A stretch of DNA of 64,000 nucleotides from an uncultured Ruminococcus sp. Lineage in GTDB: Bacteria; Bacillota; Clostridia; Oscillospirales; Acutalibacteraceae. This document shows, piece after piece, positions 10,001-16,575 of this stretch. The position numbers were made by a program, and so were the translations under genes. The stretch is taken from the NCBI GenBank assembly GCA_902762375.1, contig CACWNY010000001.1, positions 62,001-126,000 of the forward strand, written 5' to 3'. Numbering within the stretch: position 1 is the stretch's first letter; each line of letters opens with the position of its first letter. The notes under the pieces were generated by a model. It was not told where the DNA came from and searched no databases. It saw only the letters and a list, made by a program, of their open reading frames with translations.

Positions 10001-11704
10001 ACACCGCAGACTTTGGAAAGTCAGATTTCCGTACAGCTTATCAACAAATGTACCGTTTCCAAAGAAGTCACTGAGGATAACAACTTTGCTGAAAGAAAAC
10101 TGGTAGCCACTGAATATCAAGTACCCGAAATCGGCGGAATTACCGCAACCACGGCCCTTGAAAACAGAGCATTTTCCGTTTATACCGACATCAGCCATAT
10201 CAAGAACCTGACAGATGTCAAGATGTATATTGACGATACCGAAGTGACGGAACTGAAATCTTCCATATCAGGAAATATAAAACATTTCTGGTACGATTGC
10301 AAAGGTATCAAGAGTGGCGAACATATTGCCAAATTCGTGGTTACCTACGAAAAAGCAGGCAATAAGTTTGATGTTACAGAAAATTCACTCACCTTTGAAG
10401 TTATTCCGCTGGATAAATCCACCACTACCGTTGCCAAAAATACAGCAGAGGATATCACCAATATTTCCGCAGATGTTTACAACCGAAATAATTATGTGTT
10501 CTCTTGTGCTTGCGATGAGGACGGCAATATCATCATTCCGTTTACAGAAGCAATGTATAAGAATACAGAAGTGTATCAGATAGTTGTCAATACATCAAAA
10601 GGCATTTATGTTGTACCACTCAAAGCAGGTAAAATGAGTGTGGATAATCAGTACATTCAGAACACATTCAATGTCAGTATGAGCAGTTACAGATATGCTA
10701 ATCTGTATATCAAGAGCAGTCAGTCTGAATACTATACCAATATTCCTTATAAAATGCTGACGAAGAACGGTGTCCGTGTTATCTGTATGGACAACAGTAA
10801 CTACAGTAAATACGACAAATCCGATAACGCTTATTTGCTGGTAGTCACAGCAGGAAATGTCATACATAAACTGCAGTTGATTGAAAACGGTAAGAGAGTA
10901 AGTGATTTCAGTAAGACAATCAGTCTTTCCAACAGTAATGTCTATACGCCTGTTATCTCCACAGCCGTTCTGCCCGCATTACCCTCTTTCAGTGATGGTA
11001 GTGTCAGAAATGTGAAATCAAGCTGGAATACCTCTTATCAGGGAAAAGCAGATATTGTGGTATCGGCATTCGACAGCGAAGTGGTAAACAAGAGTATGTC
11101 TAACGGAAAATCCGTACAGCTTGCTGAAAATGATTACCGTATTTCTTATACCATGAAATCTATCAACTATATCTTCAATGTAGAAAAAAGTATTTCGGTA
11201 AGTGACGCAGATATTACCAACAGAATTGAAAACAAATTTGAAGGTAATATCAGTACCGTCCAGAGTGCAGAAGAAAAAGAACTTATCAACATTGATGTAT
11301 ACGACATAGCGGACAAAAACGGAAATCAGCTTAGATATGTCACAGCCGTAAACAATAAACCAATAAACATTACCGTAAAATTCACCGATACTAAAAATCC
11401 CGAAACTGTTTATACAAGAACAGTAAAAACAGATACTTTCAACGGAAGTCTTACCGCCGTTGAAGCACCTGAAAAAGAGGGAGAATATACAGTCAGTGTA
11501 TCGTTCAGTCTTATTACCGAAACGGCAAAGTACGGTGATTTAAACTATGATGGTAAAATCAATTCCGCAGATGTATCGTTGATGAAGAAGTTCCTCTATA
11601 CCGACCGCAAACCTACCGACAAAGAATTTCTTGTTGCCGATATAGATACATCAGGTGTGATTGACAAGCAAGACCTCAATTTATTAAAAGCAATGCTGAA
11701 ATAA
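7043..11704 (+). CDS. Large secreted dockerin protein with CARDB-like and triple-tyrosine modules
   Basis: 1553 aa. An AGGAGG site precedes the ATG. A signal peptide (basic MPKKLGRK, hydrophobic core, TAFAES end) occupies residues 1-30. A glycine/alanine-rich hydrophobic stretch lies near residues 565-600, then a Pro-Thr linker of PPTDP/PPTEP units near 665-705. After it come a triple-tyrosine module (about 710-805), a CARDB-like beta domain (about 930-1020, GDFYVGEETTL) and further beta-rich regions. The last 57 residues form a type I dockerin with two calcium loops (GDLNYDGKINSADV and ADIDTSGVIDKQDL). It should be held on the surface by a cohesin. No catalytic domain is recognised, so a structural or binding role is inferred. 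Same operon as the LRR protein upstream. Confidence 0.85.
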   Translation: MPKKLGRKILSAVLTVTMLTSVIVPTAFAESNNSGVISNKKVRMSAVAENFLKVFQKKEEHISSLEITDISFDINRDFDQSCYVTVKNTGKENQVFFLSSDNPYDDIFLGFVEAGSDSQPTLLTAGASTKVKLTVFAQKASKNTYTIPVKAYTIDGTNNILDDEKEITLNLPDEELKFTCDLTASDEDTLEQSYLIINNGKSLSSVDIYADDTIADYVTFEPGITETPIKANENISLKVRPNLNAMKKDNITRAEGNIVISSAGKEQKFALVMDTQGKEIHSITMQQLIDYQRGNKLYYNLEPDTTNFSDNIKVTDNTESGGEYSISYEVPFVDKNTDKKVASEIAETKFSAYDGNQPSGTVIDYDVHEEDDGLVIHTKVVASTSDILDLLQAIQMQLETPPVDGEASIVAPTETSTKKSAKLPSEAMLKELFSNREKSFEEKLGDTAGYIRDGSMQIVNGGKVLVDSSVKIVNNGGSGKINDIAQGIANSNTGKVLQNLDKSTLGKVYNGASKVNDAWTIVSGAHTLYTRDNFKYVNQVNDSPNVSGVDKDVYKACATSKDIMTGVGMTMAVVSLTTTLGPIGFAVGLGIMLASYAVNEYLDSEMERIEKEAGIDEDDPDGSADTSQNKRNQCTNAQKIGVPWNPPLGDGTYSSGGNTPQTPTSPPTEPPTSPPTDPPTDPTEPPTDPTEPPTEPPTEPPTDPPKPRWNFYLKTDKESVPQDEDLTLWLESNVDLSQFVFRYQYMRNIESWVNLTDGYVESTKLTTSFHKTGDYVLRAIVKSKTNPDFWLCVDKKITVTKSATSRAFDTSQMNVFVSTRLQAGDKSSNDMNMSTRYMVNGVFAGQTLNDGHSSLSMLRLDMSNVKLNGVNTITANYSTTPTHYRTVSDMEIITYYPFDTEVNYVGSLEDYRDMTLKPDFSVYEENIYVDGDFYVGEETTLHCDVYNRNLAGGWYDIIIKDGNKVLYFAENERLSSMSAKNIEIAWTPQTLESQISVQLINKCTVSKEVTEDNNFAERKLVATEYQVPEIGGITATTALENRAFSVYTDISHIKNLTDVKMYIDDTEVTELKSSISGNIKHFWYDCKGIKSGEHIAKFVVTYEKAGNKFDVTENSLTFEVIPLDKSTTTVAKNTAEDITNISADVYNRNNYVFSCACDEDGNIIIPFTEAMYKNTEVYQIVVNTSKGIYVVPLKAGKMSVDNQYIQNTFNVSMSSYRYANLYIKSSQSEYYTNIPYKMLTKNGVRVICMDNSNYSKYDKSDNAYLLVVTAGNVIHKLQLIENGKRVSDFSKTISLSNSNVYTPVISTAVLPALPSFSDGSVRNVKSSWNTSYQGKADIVVSAFDSEVVNKSMSNGKSVQLAENDYRISYTMKSINYIFNVEKSISVSDADITNRIENKFEGNISTVQSAEEKELINIDVYDIADKNGNQLRYVTAVNNKPINITVKFTDTKNPETVYTRTVKTDTFNGSLTAVEAPEKEGEYTVSVSFSLITETAKYGDLNYDGKINSADVSLMKKFLYTDRKPTDKEFLVADIDTSGVIDKQDLNLLKAMLK

Positions 11705-11763
11705 ATTGTATTTGAATCAAATTAAAAGTGTTGTCGCAGAACTTTTCGTTTTGCGACAGCATT

Positions 11764-11975
11764 TTTTTAGTTTAAGGGCGTTGCCCTTAAAAATCCTATC
11801 AGGGGCTTTGCCCCTGAACCCCACGAACTTTTTGAAAAAAGTTCGACAAAAACTTTCAAGGCTCACTTCGTTCGTGGTGACGCTATTTGTCATTTCGAGG
11901 AGCGAAAGCGACGAGAAATCTTTCGTAAGATTTCTCACTTCGTTCGGAATGACACGAAAGAGTGTTCGGAATGAC
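11764..11975 (-). repeat. Dispersed hairpin repeat, copy 2, with adjoining second palindrome
   Basis: Minus-orientation copy: TTTAAGGGCGTTGCCCTTAAA, AGGGGCTTTGCCCCT and CGAACTTTTT/AAAAAGTTCG hairpins. It continues into another palindrome (GAGAAATCTTTCGTAAGATTTCTC, quoted here only as stem GAGAAATCTT and its complement) and ends with CACTTCGTTCGGAATGAC. It fills the gap between the dockerin gene and the XRE gene; no coding region is supported in 11705-12040. Confidence 0.8.
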
Positions 11976-12008
11976 AAATAAATAAATTATAAATCTTGTG
12001 CAAAATAA

Positions 12009-12042
12009 AAACTTCCTCAAATTTCAAATTGAGGAAGTTTTC
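12009..12042 (-). terminator. Bidirectional terminator
   Basis: AACTTCCTCAA (12010-12020) pairs with TTGAGGAAGTT (12029-12039), flanked by A-rich and T-rich ends. It lies at the stop codon of the XRE gene and downstream of the dockerin gene, so it can serve both strands. Confidence 0.8.
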
Positions 12043-12358
12043 ATTTTAATGAACGATATTGTTTTATCATATTGAGAAAATATATTTTTTCGTCATCATT
12101 GAGTGACTGTAGATTTTGTGAAATCTGATTCAAAATCTTATCTTCATAGTATGGAATGTTCTCTTTCAGAAGATAGTCTATTGAAACATCTAACGCATTG
12201 GCTAAATTCACCAAAGTCTGCACACTCATATTTTTGCCATTTTCGATAAGGCTCATAAAGTTCAGAGAAATATTGACTTTTTCGGCAAGCTGTTCTTGTG
12301 TGAATCCTTTATTCAAGCGTTCTTCCCTGATACGCTTTCCTAAATTTTCTAATCCCAT
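12041..12358 (-). CDS. XRE-family HTH transcriptional regulator
   Basis: 105 aa. Residues 8-62 form a Cro/CI-type helix-turn-helix (IREERLNKGFTQEQLAEKV, then SLIENGK and LANALDVSIDYLL). A helical tail follows (NDDEKIYFLNMIKQYRSL). AGAGGTGA lies 4-5 nt before the ATG. It sits beside a group of small membrane and peptidase genes on the other strand, so it may regulate them or itself; no operator could be picked out. Similar small XRE proteins are common near mobile or accessory genes. Confidence 0.85.
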   Translation of the reverse strand: MGLENLGKRIREERLNKGFTQEQLAEKVNISLNFMSLIENGKNMSVQTLVNLANALDVSIDYLLKENIPYYEDKILNQISQNLQSLNDDEKIYFLNMIKQYRSLK

Positions 12359-12440
12359 AACATCACCTCTGTTACTATTATAGTTATAATTATTTAAAAT
12401 ATAATAGAAAATATTTGGAATTTATATTGACAATATTAGT

Positions 12441-12545
12441 AACTAGTGCTTCAATTAATGAAAACAAAAATTTCAATCAAATATATGATTGTATTTAAAT
12501 TGGGGATTTATATATTTTATGAAATGGAGGTATATTTATGGAATG
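12441..12545 (+). repeat. Duplicated leader, copy A
   Basis: About 105 bp that matches 13211-13317 closely, including a small palindrome (CAATCA-AATATA-TGATTG), TGTATxTAAATT and the ribosome site TGGAGGTATATTTATG. Each copy leads directly into a small membrane-anchor reading frame. Confidence 0.8.
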
Positions 12546-12653
12546 GCTGGGTTTACTGTGGTGGATTATATGGACTTTATTATGTATAAAGCATTTGTCT
12601 TTGGCTTTGCTCTTAACTTTTTTGCAGATTATTTTGTAGTGGATTTTAGGTGA
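12538..12653 (+). pseudogene. Remnant membrane-anchor gene (first copy)
   Basis: The ATG at 12538 follows GGAGG and gives 33 hydrophobic residues (MEWLGLLWW...) before TAG at 12637. In another frame an ATG at 12570 gives MDFIMYKAFVFGFALNFFADYF and stops at 12651. The DNA of 12570-12653 is a near copy of 12660-12744, which begins the next gene. It looks like the start of a gene of the 13310 type that has been damaged by tandem duplication and frame change. A real small membrane peptide from 12538 remains possible. Confidence 0.5.
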
Positions 12654-12659
12654 AGTAAT

Positions 12660-13205
12660 ATGGATTTTATTATATATAAAGCATTTGTTTTTGATTTTAT
12701 TCTTGACTTTTTTGCAGATTATTTTTGGTGGATTTTAGGTGCAATAGTAGTTATTATTATTTACCTATGTACTTGAAGTAGAGGTAAAGGTAATGATTTA
12801 AGCCAAAACGATATGACTTCAGAGGAAGAAAAAGCTCTTATACAAGATGCTCATAATGGAGATGCAAATGCTCAATGTATTGTTGGATTAATGTATATGA
12901 CGGGTAAAAAGAGTGCTTTTAACTCAAAAAGCAAGGCCGAAAAATATTTACTGGCTTCTGCAATGCAGGGATATGTAATGGCTCAGGTTGCAGTGGGAGA
13001 TTTATATTTTATTGAGGAATATGGAACAGTGGAACAAGCACTTTTTTGGTATTCCTGTGCATATATGCAAGGTGACGATGGTGCTATGGAGCGTCTTAAT
13101 GACATGATGAGAATGGGTTTACCTGGAGGAAGAGAACACATAGAAAAAATCTGTCAGAATATACAGAAAAATTATCGTCAATATATACCAAAAGTCAGAA
13201 CTTGA
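12660..13205 (+). pseudogene. Membrane-anchored Sel1-repeat protein interrupted by in-frame TGA
   Basis: From ATG 12660 the frame encodes a 38-residue hydrophobic anchor (MDFIIYKAFVFDF...WWILGAIVVIIIYLCT) and meets TGA at 12774-12776. The same frame then runs on to 13205. In the paralogue at 13310 the matching position is Trp in VCVATW-NKGNNL, against YLCT-stop-SRGKGNDL here, so a TGG to TGA change is likely. The distal part could start at ATG 12813 and make a 130-aa protein with two or three Sel1-like helical repeats (GDANAQCIVGLMYMTG, YVMAQVAVGDLYF, WYSCAYMQGDDGAMERL), but no ribosome site precedes that ATG. Sel1 repeats mediate protein contacts. Whether any product is made is open. Confidence 0.6.
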
Positions 13206-13210
13206 TTTAT

Positions 13211-13317
13211 TGACTAGTTGCTATAATTAGCGAAAGCAAAAAACTTCAATCAAATATATGATTGTATCTAAATTAAGGACTTATATACTTACGATTTGGA
13301 GGTATATTTATGGATTG
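13211..13317 (+). repeat. Duplicated leader, copy B
   Basis: Second copy of the 12441-12545 leader, sharing TTCAATCAAATATATGATTG and GGAGGTATATTTATGGA. It ends in the start codon of the 13310 gene. Confidence 0.8.
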
Positions 13318-13717
13318 GTTGTTATGGATTTTAGCTGAAATACTTGGCTTTGTTGCAGATTATTTGGGATGGATTTTAGTAGGTGGAATTATTATAACTG
13401 TTTGCGTAGCGACTTGGAACAAAGGTAATAATTTAAACGAAGAAAAACATAAACCTAGTGAGGAATATTACCGTATATATAGACAAATTGATACAATGAG
13501 CTTATCAGAATTAAAAAAATTGGAATCTCAATTATCTGACTATGGCGTATATGCAGGTCCACTTTGGTCATGGAGGGAACCTGAATGGGAATTAGAAGAC
13601 TATGAAAGAGCAAGAAATAAAATAATAGAAAATGGTCCAATTTGTGGATGTGTTACATATGGTGAAGCAGCAGATATGTATGAAAAAGCGTGGAAAACTA
13701 GAATTAATAAGATGTGA
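13310..13717 (+). CDS. Membrane-anchored protein of unknown function
   Basis: 135 aa, ATG 8 nt after GGAGG. An N-terminal hydrophobic segment (residues 3-38, with DYLGWILVGGIIITV) is followed by a cytoplasmic-type charged domain: a helix (EEYYRIYRQIDTMSLSELKKL), a Trp-rich turn (GPLWSWREPEWELED) and a Cys pair (ICGC). The anchor is paralogous to those at 12538 and 12660, while the C-terminal domain is unrelated to the Sel1 domain upstream. Shared anchors with different C-terminal parts suggest cassette exchange. I do not recognise the C-terminal domain. Confidence 0.75.
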   Translation: MDWLLWILAEILGFVADYLGWILVGGIIITVCVATWNKGNNLNEEKHKPSEEYYRIYRQIDTMSLSELKKLESQLSDYGVYAGPLWSWREPEWELEDYERARNKIIENGPICGCVTYGEAADMYEKAWKTRINKM

Positions 13718-13724
13718 ATTTTTA

Positions 13725-13943
13725 ATGAACACTTGGTCGATAATAGGAATTATTTATTTAATATTCGCTGTTTTTTCTGGATATAAATTCTTAACAGGAA
13801 AATCTGAATGGTTAGACAGAGACGGAGCTGTAAATAAGATTACAAAAATTTTGTTGAGTTTGATTGTGGGCTTTTTCATAGCAGGATTTTATTTGTTTTA
13901 TCTGATATTCAAATTTATCGGTACACTTGGTGGATGGTGGTAA
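13725..13943 (+). CDS. Small two-helix membrane protein
   Basis: 72 aa starting MNTWSIIGIIYLIF, with two transmembrane segments (about 4-20 and 43-66) and a short basic/acidic loop between. The start at 13725 is 7 nt after the previous stop; no good ribosome site is visible, so translational coupling is likely. Its stop overlaps an ATG (TAATGA) of the next reading frame. Function unknown. Confidence 0.65.
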   Translation: MNTWSIIGIIYLIFAVFSGYKFLTGKSEWLDRDGAVNKITKILLSLIVGFFIAGFYLFYLIFKFIGTLGGWW

Positions 13944-13987
13944 TGAAAGTATCAGAAACAATATTAAGAGCTTATCCGTAAAATAAA

Positions 13988-14470
13988 TTGGTAATCCAAA
14001 ACAGATTTTTAACGAAAAAATATTTTGAAAAACAATATGAGTTGATATCATTATTTGTGGAATTTATCTGTGAAAAATTCAAGAACTGTGACAGAGAATA
14101 CGGCGGTATTTTAGGTGGTCGTAATGATGTGATAACAGAGTTTGTGTTTGACAAAGGCTTAGAAAATGAAAATATTGGAACCTATATTCCAGATGTGTGT
14201 TTTTTGAATGATTGCATAGACAAATGGCAATCTCAAAATATAAACTTTTACGGAATTATTCATAATCATCTTACAGAATACGCAGAATTATCTACTGAAG
14301 ATGTAAAATGTATTGAGAAGATTATGAACGCAATGCCACAATATATCGAATACTTATATTTTCCCGTGATTTCTTCAAGTAATATCATAGAAGTATTTAA
14401 GGTTGTTCGTGTTGAAAAGGGTATTTGTATTATTTCGGAAAACATCTCAATTATGGAAAGGAGCGTGTAA
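13988..14470 (+). CDS. JAMM/Prok-JAB-type metallopeptidase
   Basis: 160 aa from TTG 13988. It contains a complete JAMM zinc signature: Glu37 in EYGGILGG, His92-x-His94, then seven residues to Ser102 and x2 to Asp105 (IIHNHLTEYAELSTED). JAMM proteins are zinc isopeptidases or peptidases; bacterial Prok-JAB members are often linked to ubiquitin-like or E1/E2 systems and to Cap3-like enzymes of defence systems. No E1, E2 or Ubl gene is seen nearby. The start is odd: TTG has no ribosome site, whereas ATG 13943 overlaps the upstream stop and shares this frame but hits TAA at 13979. The gene may have lost its original start. The next gene follows by 3 nt. Confidence 0.72.
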   Translation: MVIQNRFLTKKYFEKQYELISLFVEFICEKFKNCDREYGGILGGRNDVITEFVFDKGLENENIGTYIPDVCFLNDCIDKWQSQNINFYGIIHNHLTEYAELSTEDVKCIEKIMNAMPQYIEYLYFPVISSSNIIEVFKVVRVEKGICIISENISIMERSV

Positions 14471-14473
14471 GAA

Positions 14474-14665
14474 ATGAAAGAAAAGTGCAAGGTGAAAATT
14501 CCTGAAGTATGTTTTTGCGGTTACAACTGTACAAGTAAAGGTGGTTGTACTTACTGGGAACCTTACAAAAAAGACAGCTATGGAAAAACATACTGTAATT
14601 ATTTCGGCAATTATTTCTATCCTTCTAAGCGTCAGGGCTGTATCCACTTTAAATCATTATATTAA
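14474..14665 (+). CDS. Small cysteine-rich protein
   Basis: 63 aa with eight cysteines (CKVKIPEVCFCGYNC, GGC, YC, GC), many Tyr/Lys residues and no signal peptide or membrane segment. GGAGCGTG lies upstream inside the end of the JAMM gene, three bases before this ATG, so the two are probably co-transcribed and coupled. The spacing of Cys pairs suggests a metal-binding fold, but no named family is recognised. It ends 12 bp before a strong terminator. Confidence 0.7.
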   Translation: MKEKCKVKIPEVCFCGYNCTSKGGCTYWEPYKKDSYGKTYCNYFGNYFYPSKRQGCIHFKSLY

Positions 14666-14677
14666 TTAATCATTCAA

Positions 14678-14718
14678 AAACAGGCAACGGGTATTATGAA
14701 ATGCTGTTGTCTGTTTTT
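14678..14718 (+). terminator. Rho-independent terminator
   Basis: AAACAGGCAAC (14678-14688) pairs with GTTGTCTGTTT (14706-14716; one G-T pair) and is followed by T-rich sequence. It closes the 13.3-14.7 kb gene group. Confidence 0.85.
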
Positions 14719-14823
14719 GGATATTCTGAATAGTGCGTCAAATTTATTCGAAAAAATGTCAGTACACAGTATCACACCAACCAAAAATTTATCATAGAAT
14801 GATAATGATTTGGAGGTGTGTTT

Positions 14824-15267
14824 ATGTTAAGAGGCAATCGAAACCCCGATGCTGAAGCAATTATCAAAGGTTCTGAAGAATATCCGAGTATCTATGGAAA
14901 GGTGTTGTTTTTTCAAGGAAAAGACGCTGTACTGGTTCATGCTGAAGTTATCGGATTACCGCACAATGAAACAGGTTTTTTCGGATTTCACATTCACGAG
15001 GGAACGGATTGCAGGGGTGTTGGATTTCCAGACACGGGAGGTCACTTAAATCCTCAAAAAAATCCACATCCGTTGCATATGGGAGATTTACCTCCGTTGT
15101 TATCCTGTGATGGAAATGCGTTGATGACGGTTAGAACCTGTCGTTTTCGGGTGAAAGAGATAATTGGCAGAACGGTGATTATTCACTATGGAACTGATGA
15201 TTTCCGAACACAGCCGTCAGGCGATTCTGGAAAAAAAATAGCTTGCGGAATAATAAGCAGAGAATAA
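14824..15267 (+). CDS. Cu/Zn superoxide dismutase-like protein
   Basis: 147 aa from ATG 14824, 7 nt after GGAGG. The SodC fold motifs are in order: GFHIHE (copper His pair), TDC (disulfide Cys), GGHLNP and HMGDLPPL (zinc loop), VIIHYGTDDF (last copper His) and GDSGKKIACGIIS (second Cys). The usual active-site Arg before IACG is Lys here. No signal peptide is present, unlike most bacterial SodC, so it is predicted to be cytoplasmic or used for something other than classic periplasmic superoxide defence. It stands alone between a terminator and a small unknown gene. Confidence 0.85.
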   Translation: MLRGNRNPDAEAIIKGSEEYPSIYGKVLFFQGKDAVLVHAEVIGLPHNETGFFGFHIHEGTDCRGVGFPDTGGHLNPQKNPHPLHMGDLPPLLSCDGNALMTVRTCRFRVKEIIGRTVIIHYGTDDFRTQPSGDSGKKIACGIISRE

Positions 15268-15309
15268 AAGTTCATTTTTCGCCCACAATATAGGTGTGAG
15301 GTGAAACGC

Positions 15310-15585
15310 ATGGCAAAACAAGGCATGAAGCGTCCTGAGAGAACGCATACAAAACCCAAAAACGAAATGGCTGTTGTTCCCGAAATTCAGGGAAAGGCGA
15401 AACACAATAAAGCGTCAGTCAATCCTATTATTGCGGGAACAACAGCACCGTCACAGAAGGTATATCATTCTACACCGTATCAGCACGAAAAACCGATATC
15501 AGCGGTTTACAAGGAAATCGGTACCGACCTTGCACGGGACAATTTTGAAAATGATATTCCCGAAGCAGATTTGCAGGACTTATGA
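15310..15585 (+). CDS. Small hydrophilic protein of unknown function
   Basis: 91 aa from ATG 15310, 6 nt after GAGGTG (GTG 15301 is the alternative). The N-terminal half is basic and disordered-looking (MKRPERTHTKPKN), the C-terminal end acidic (ENDIPEADLQDL). No transmembrane segment or Cys. It looks like a conserved clostridial small protein, but no family name can be given. Confidence 0.6.
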   Translation: MAKQGMKRPERTHTKPKNEMAVVPEIQGKAKHNKASVNPIIAGTTAPSQKVYHSTPYQHEKPISAVYKEIGTDLARDNFENDIPEADLQDL

Positions 15586-15614
15586 TAGAAGTACCGAAGG
15601 ATAATCGGGATAAG

Positions 15615-15668
15615 CAGGTTGCTACTAACCCCACAAACTTTTGTGAAAATTTGCAGTAGCAAATTTTG
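15615..15668 (+). repeat. Degenerate fragment of the dispersed repeat
   Basis: Contains AACCCCACAAACTTTT and the hairpin AAAATTTGC-AGTA-GCAAATTTT, both parts of the dispersed family, but lacks the other hairpins. Confidence 0.55.
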
Positions 15669-15676
15669 GTATAGAA

Positions 15677-15713
15677 AAAACTGTACATCTGATTTTTTCA
15701 GGTGTACAGTTTT
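15677..15713 (+). terminator. Terminator between convergent genes
   Basis: AAAACTGTACATCTG (15677-15691) pairs with CAGGTGTACAGTTTT (15699-15713). It can serve the plus-strand gene ending at 15585 and the minus-strand gene ending at 15774. Confidence 0.85.
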
Positions 15714-15773
15714 GATTTTGCAGAATTATTTTTTCTGTTTTGCGATACCGCTTTAAAACTTTAATTGTTCTTT

Positions 15774-16301
15774 TTAATCTATACCATATGTTCCTGTCAA
15801 AGGATTTTGGAAGAGTGGAATTTTTGGAGTAAAAAAGGTGAGTACAACAAATAGTACGCCGATTAAACAGATAATGGCAAAGGCAAGTTTTGGTAGTCTG
15901 CACGGCAAACTGTTTTTCTTGAAAAGTTGTGTTTCCAAAAGAAATACTATAGCGGTTGAGAGGAAGAAAATAGCAATATTAATCCAATCAGGAGTTTTTC
16001 CAAATGCTCCGTTGTAAGTGTAAAACAGCACAGGAATCAGGATAAGTCCTGTCAGAATCCCCACCAATTTTATACACCAAAAGTTTTTGTATTCTTTGAA
16101 AAACCTGCCCTGTATCAGTGCGAAAACAAACAATGGAAAATATATCAGTTTCATGTGTTCCCATGTAGATTCGTTTACCGCCGAAAAGGGGGCAACTAAT
16201 ACACTTTGATTTGTCCAGTCATACAAAAAATGTAGCAATGTTCCGCCAAGTGAAGTCAATGCAAATCCGCCAAATTGCCAAAGTGATAGATTTTGTTTCA
16301 T
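15774..16301 (-). CDS. Integral membrane protein, DUF6512-like
   Basis: 175 aa from the ATG encoding MKQNLSLWQF; GGTGG lies 8 nt upstream, better placed than for the ATG at 16319. Five or so hydrophobic helices are visible, with a conserved-looking GGTLLHFLYDW and APFSAVNESTWEHMKL between helices 1 and 2; these fit the DUF6512 family of clostridial membrane proteins. Function unknown. Family name is from memory of the motif and is moderately sure. Confidence 0.7.
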   Translation of the reverse strand: MKQNLSLWQFGGFALTSLGGTLLHFLYDWTNQSVLVAPFSAVNESTWEHMKLIYFPLFVFALIQGRFFKEYKNFWCIKLVGILTGLILIPVLFYTYNGAFGKTPDWINIAIFFLSTAIVFLLETQLFKKNSLPCRLPKLAFAIICLIGVLFVVLTFFTPKIPLFQNPLTGTYGID

Positions 16302-16400
16302 TATTCTTACCACCCACATTGCATATTTCTAAAATTTTATGCAAGACCACACAGACTTATTCCGATGTTTGTCGCAATGATAAAAAACAACCCATAGCTA

Positions 16401-16539
16401 TGACAATTAAAAGTTTTTGTCCACTTTTTTCAAAAAGTGGGCGGGGTCAAGGGGCGGCAGCCTCTTGTAGGATTTTAAAGGGCGAAGCCCTTTAATGGAT
16501 AAAAATTCAAACAAAATTTGCCAAAGCAAATTTTGACAA
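16401..16539 (+). repeat. Dispersed hairpin repeat, copy 3
   Basis: Plus orientation with all four modules: GACAATT end, CACTTTTTT/AAAAAGTG hairpin, a GGGGC-GGCA-GCCtC hairpin with one mismatch, AAAGGGCGAAGCCCTTT, and AAAATTTGCCAAAGCAAATTTT. Preceded by the conserved lead CAACCCATAGCTAT. Confidence 0.88.
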
Positions 16540-16575
16540 TTCAGACAGATTATTTTTATGATGTCGTTTATATGA

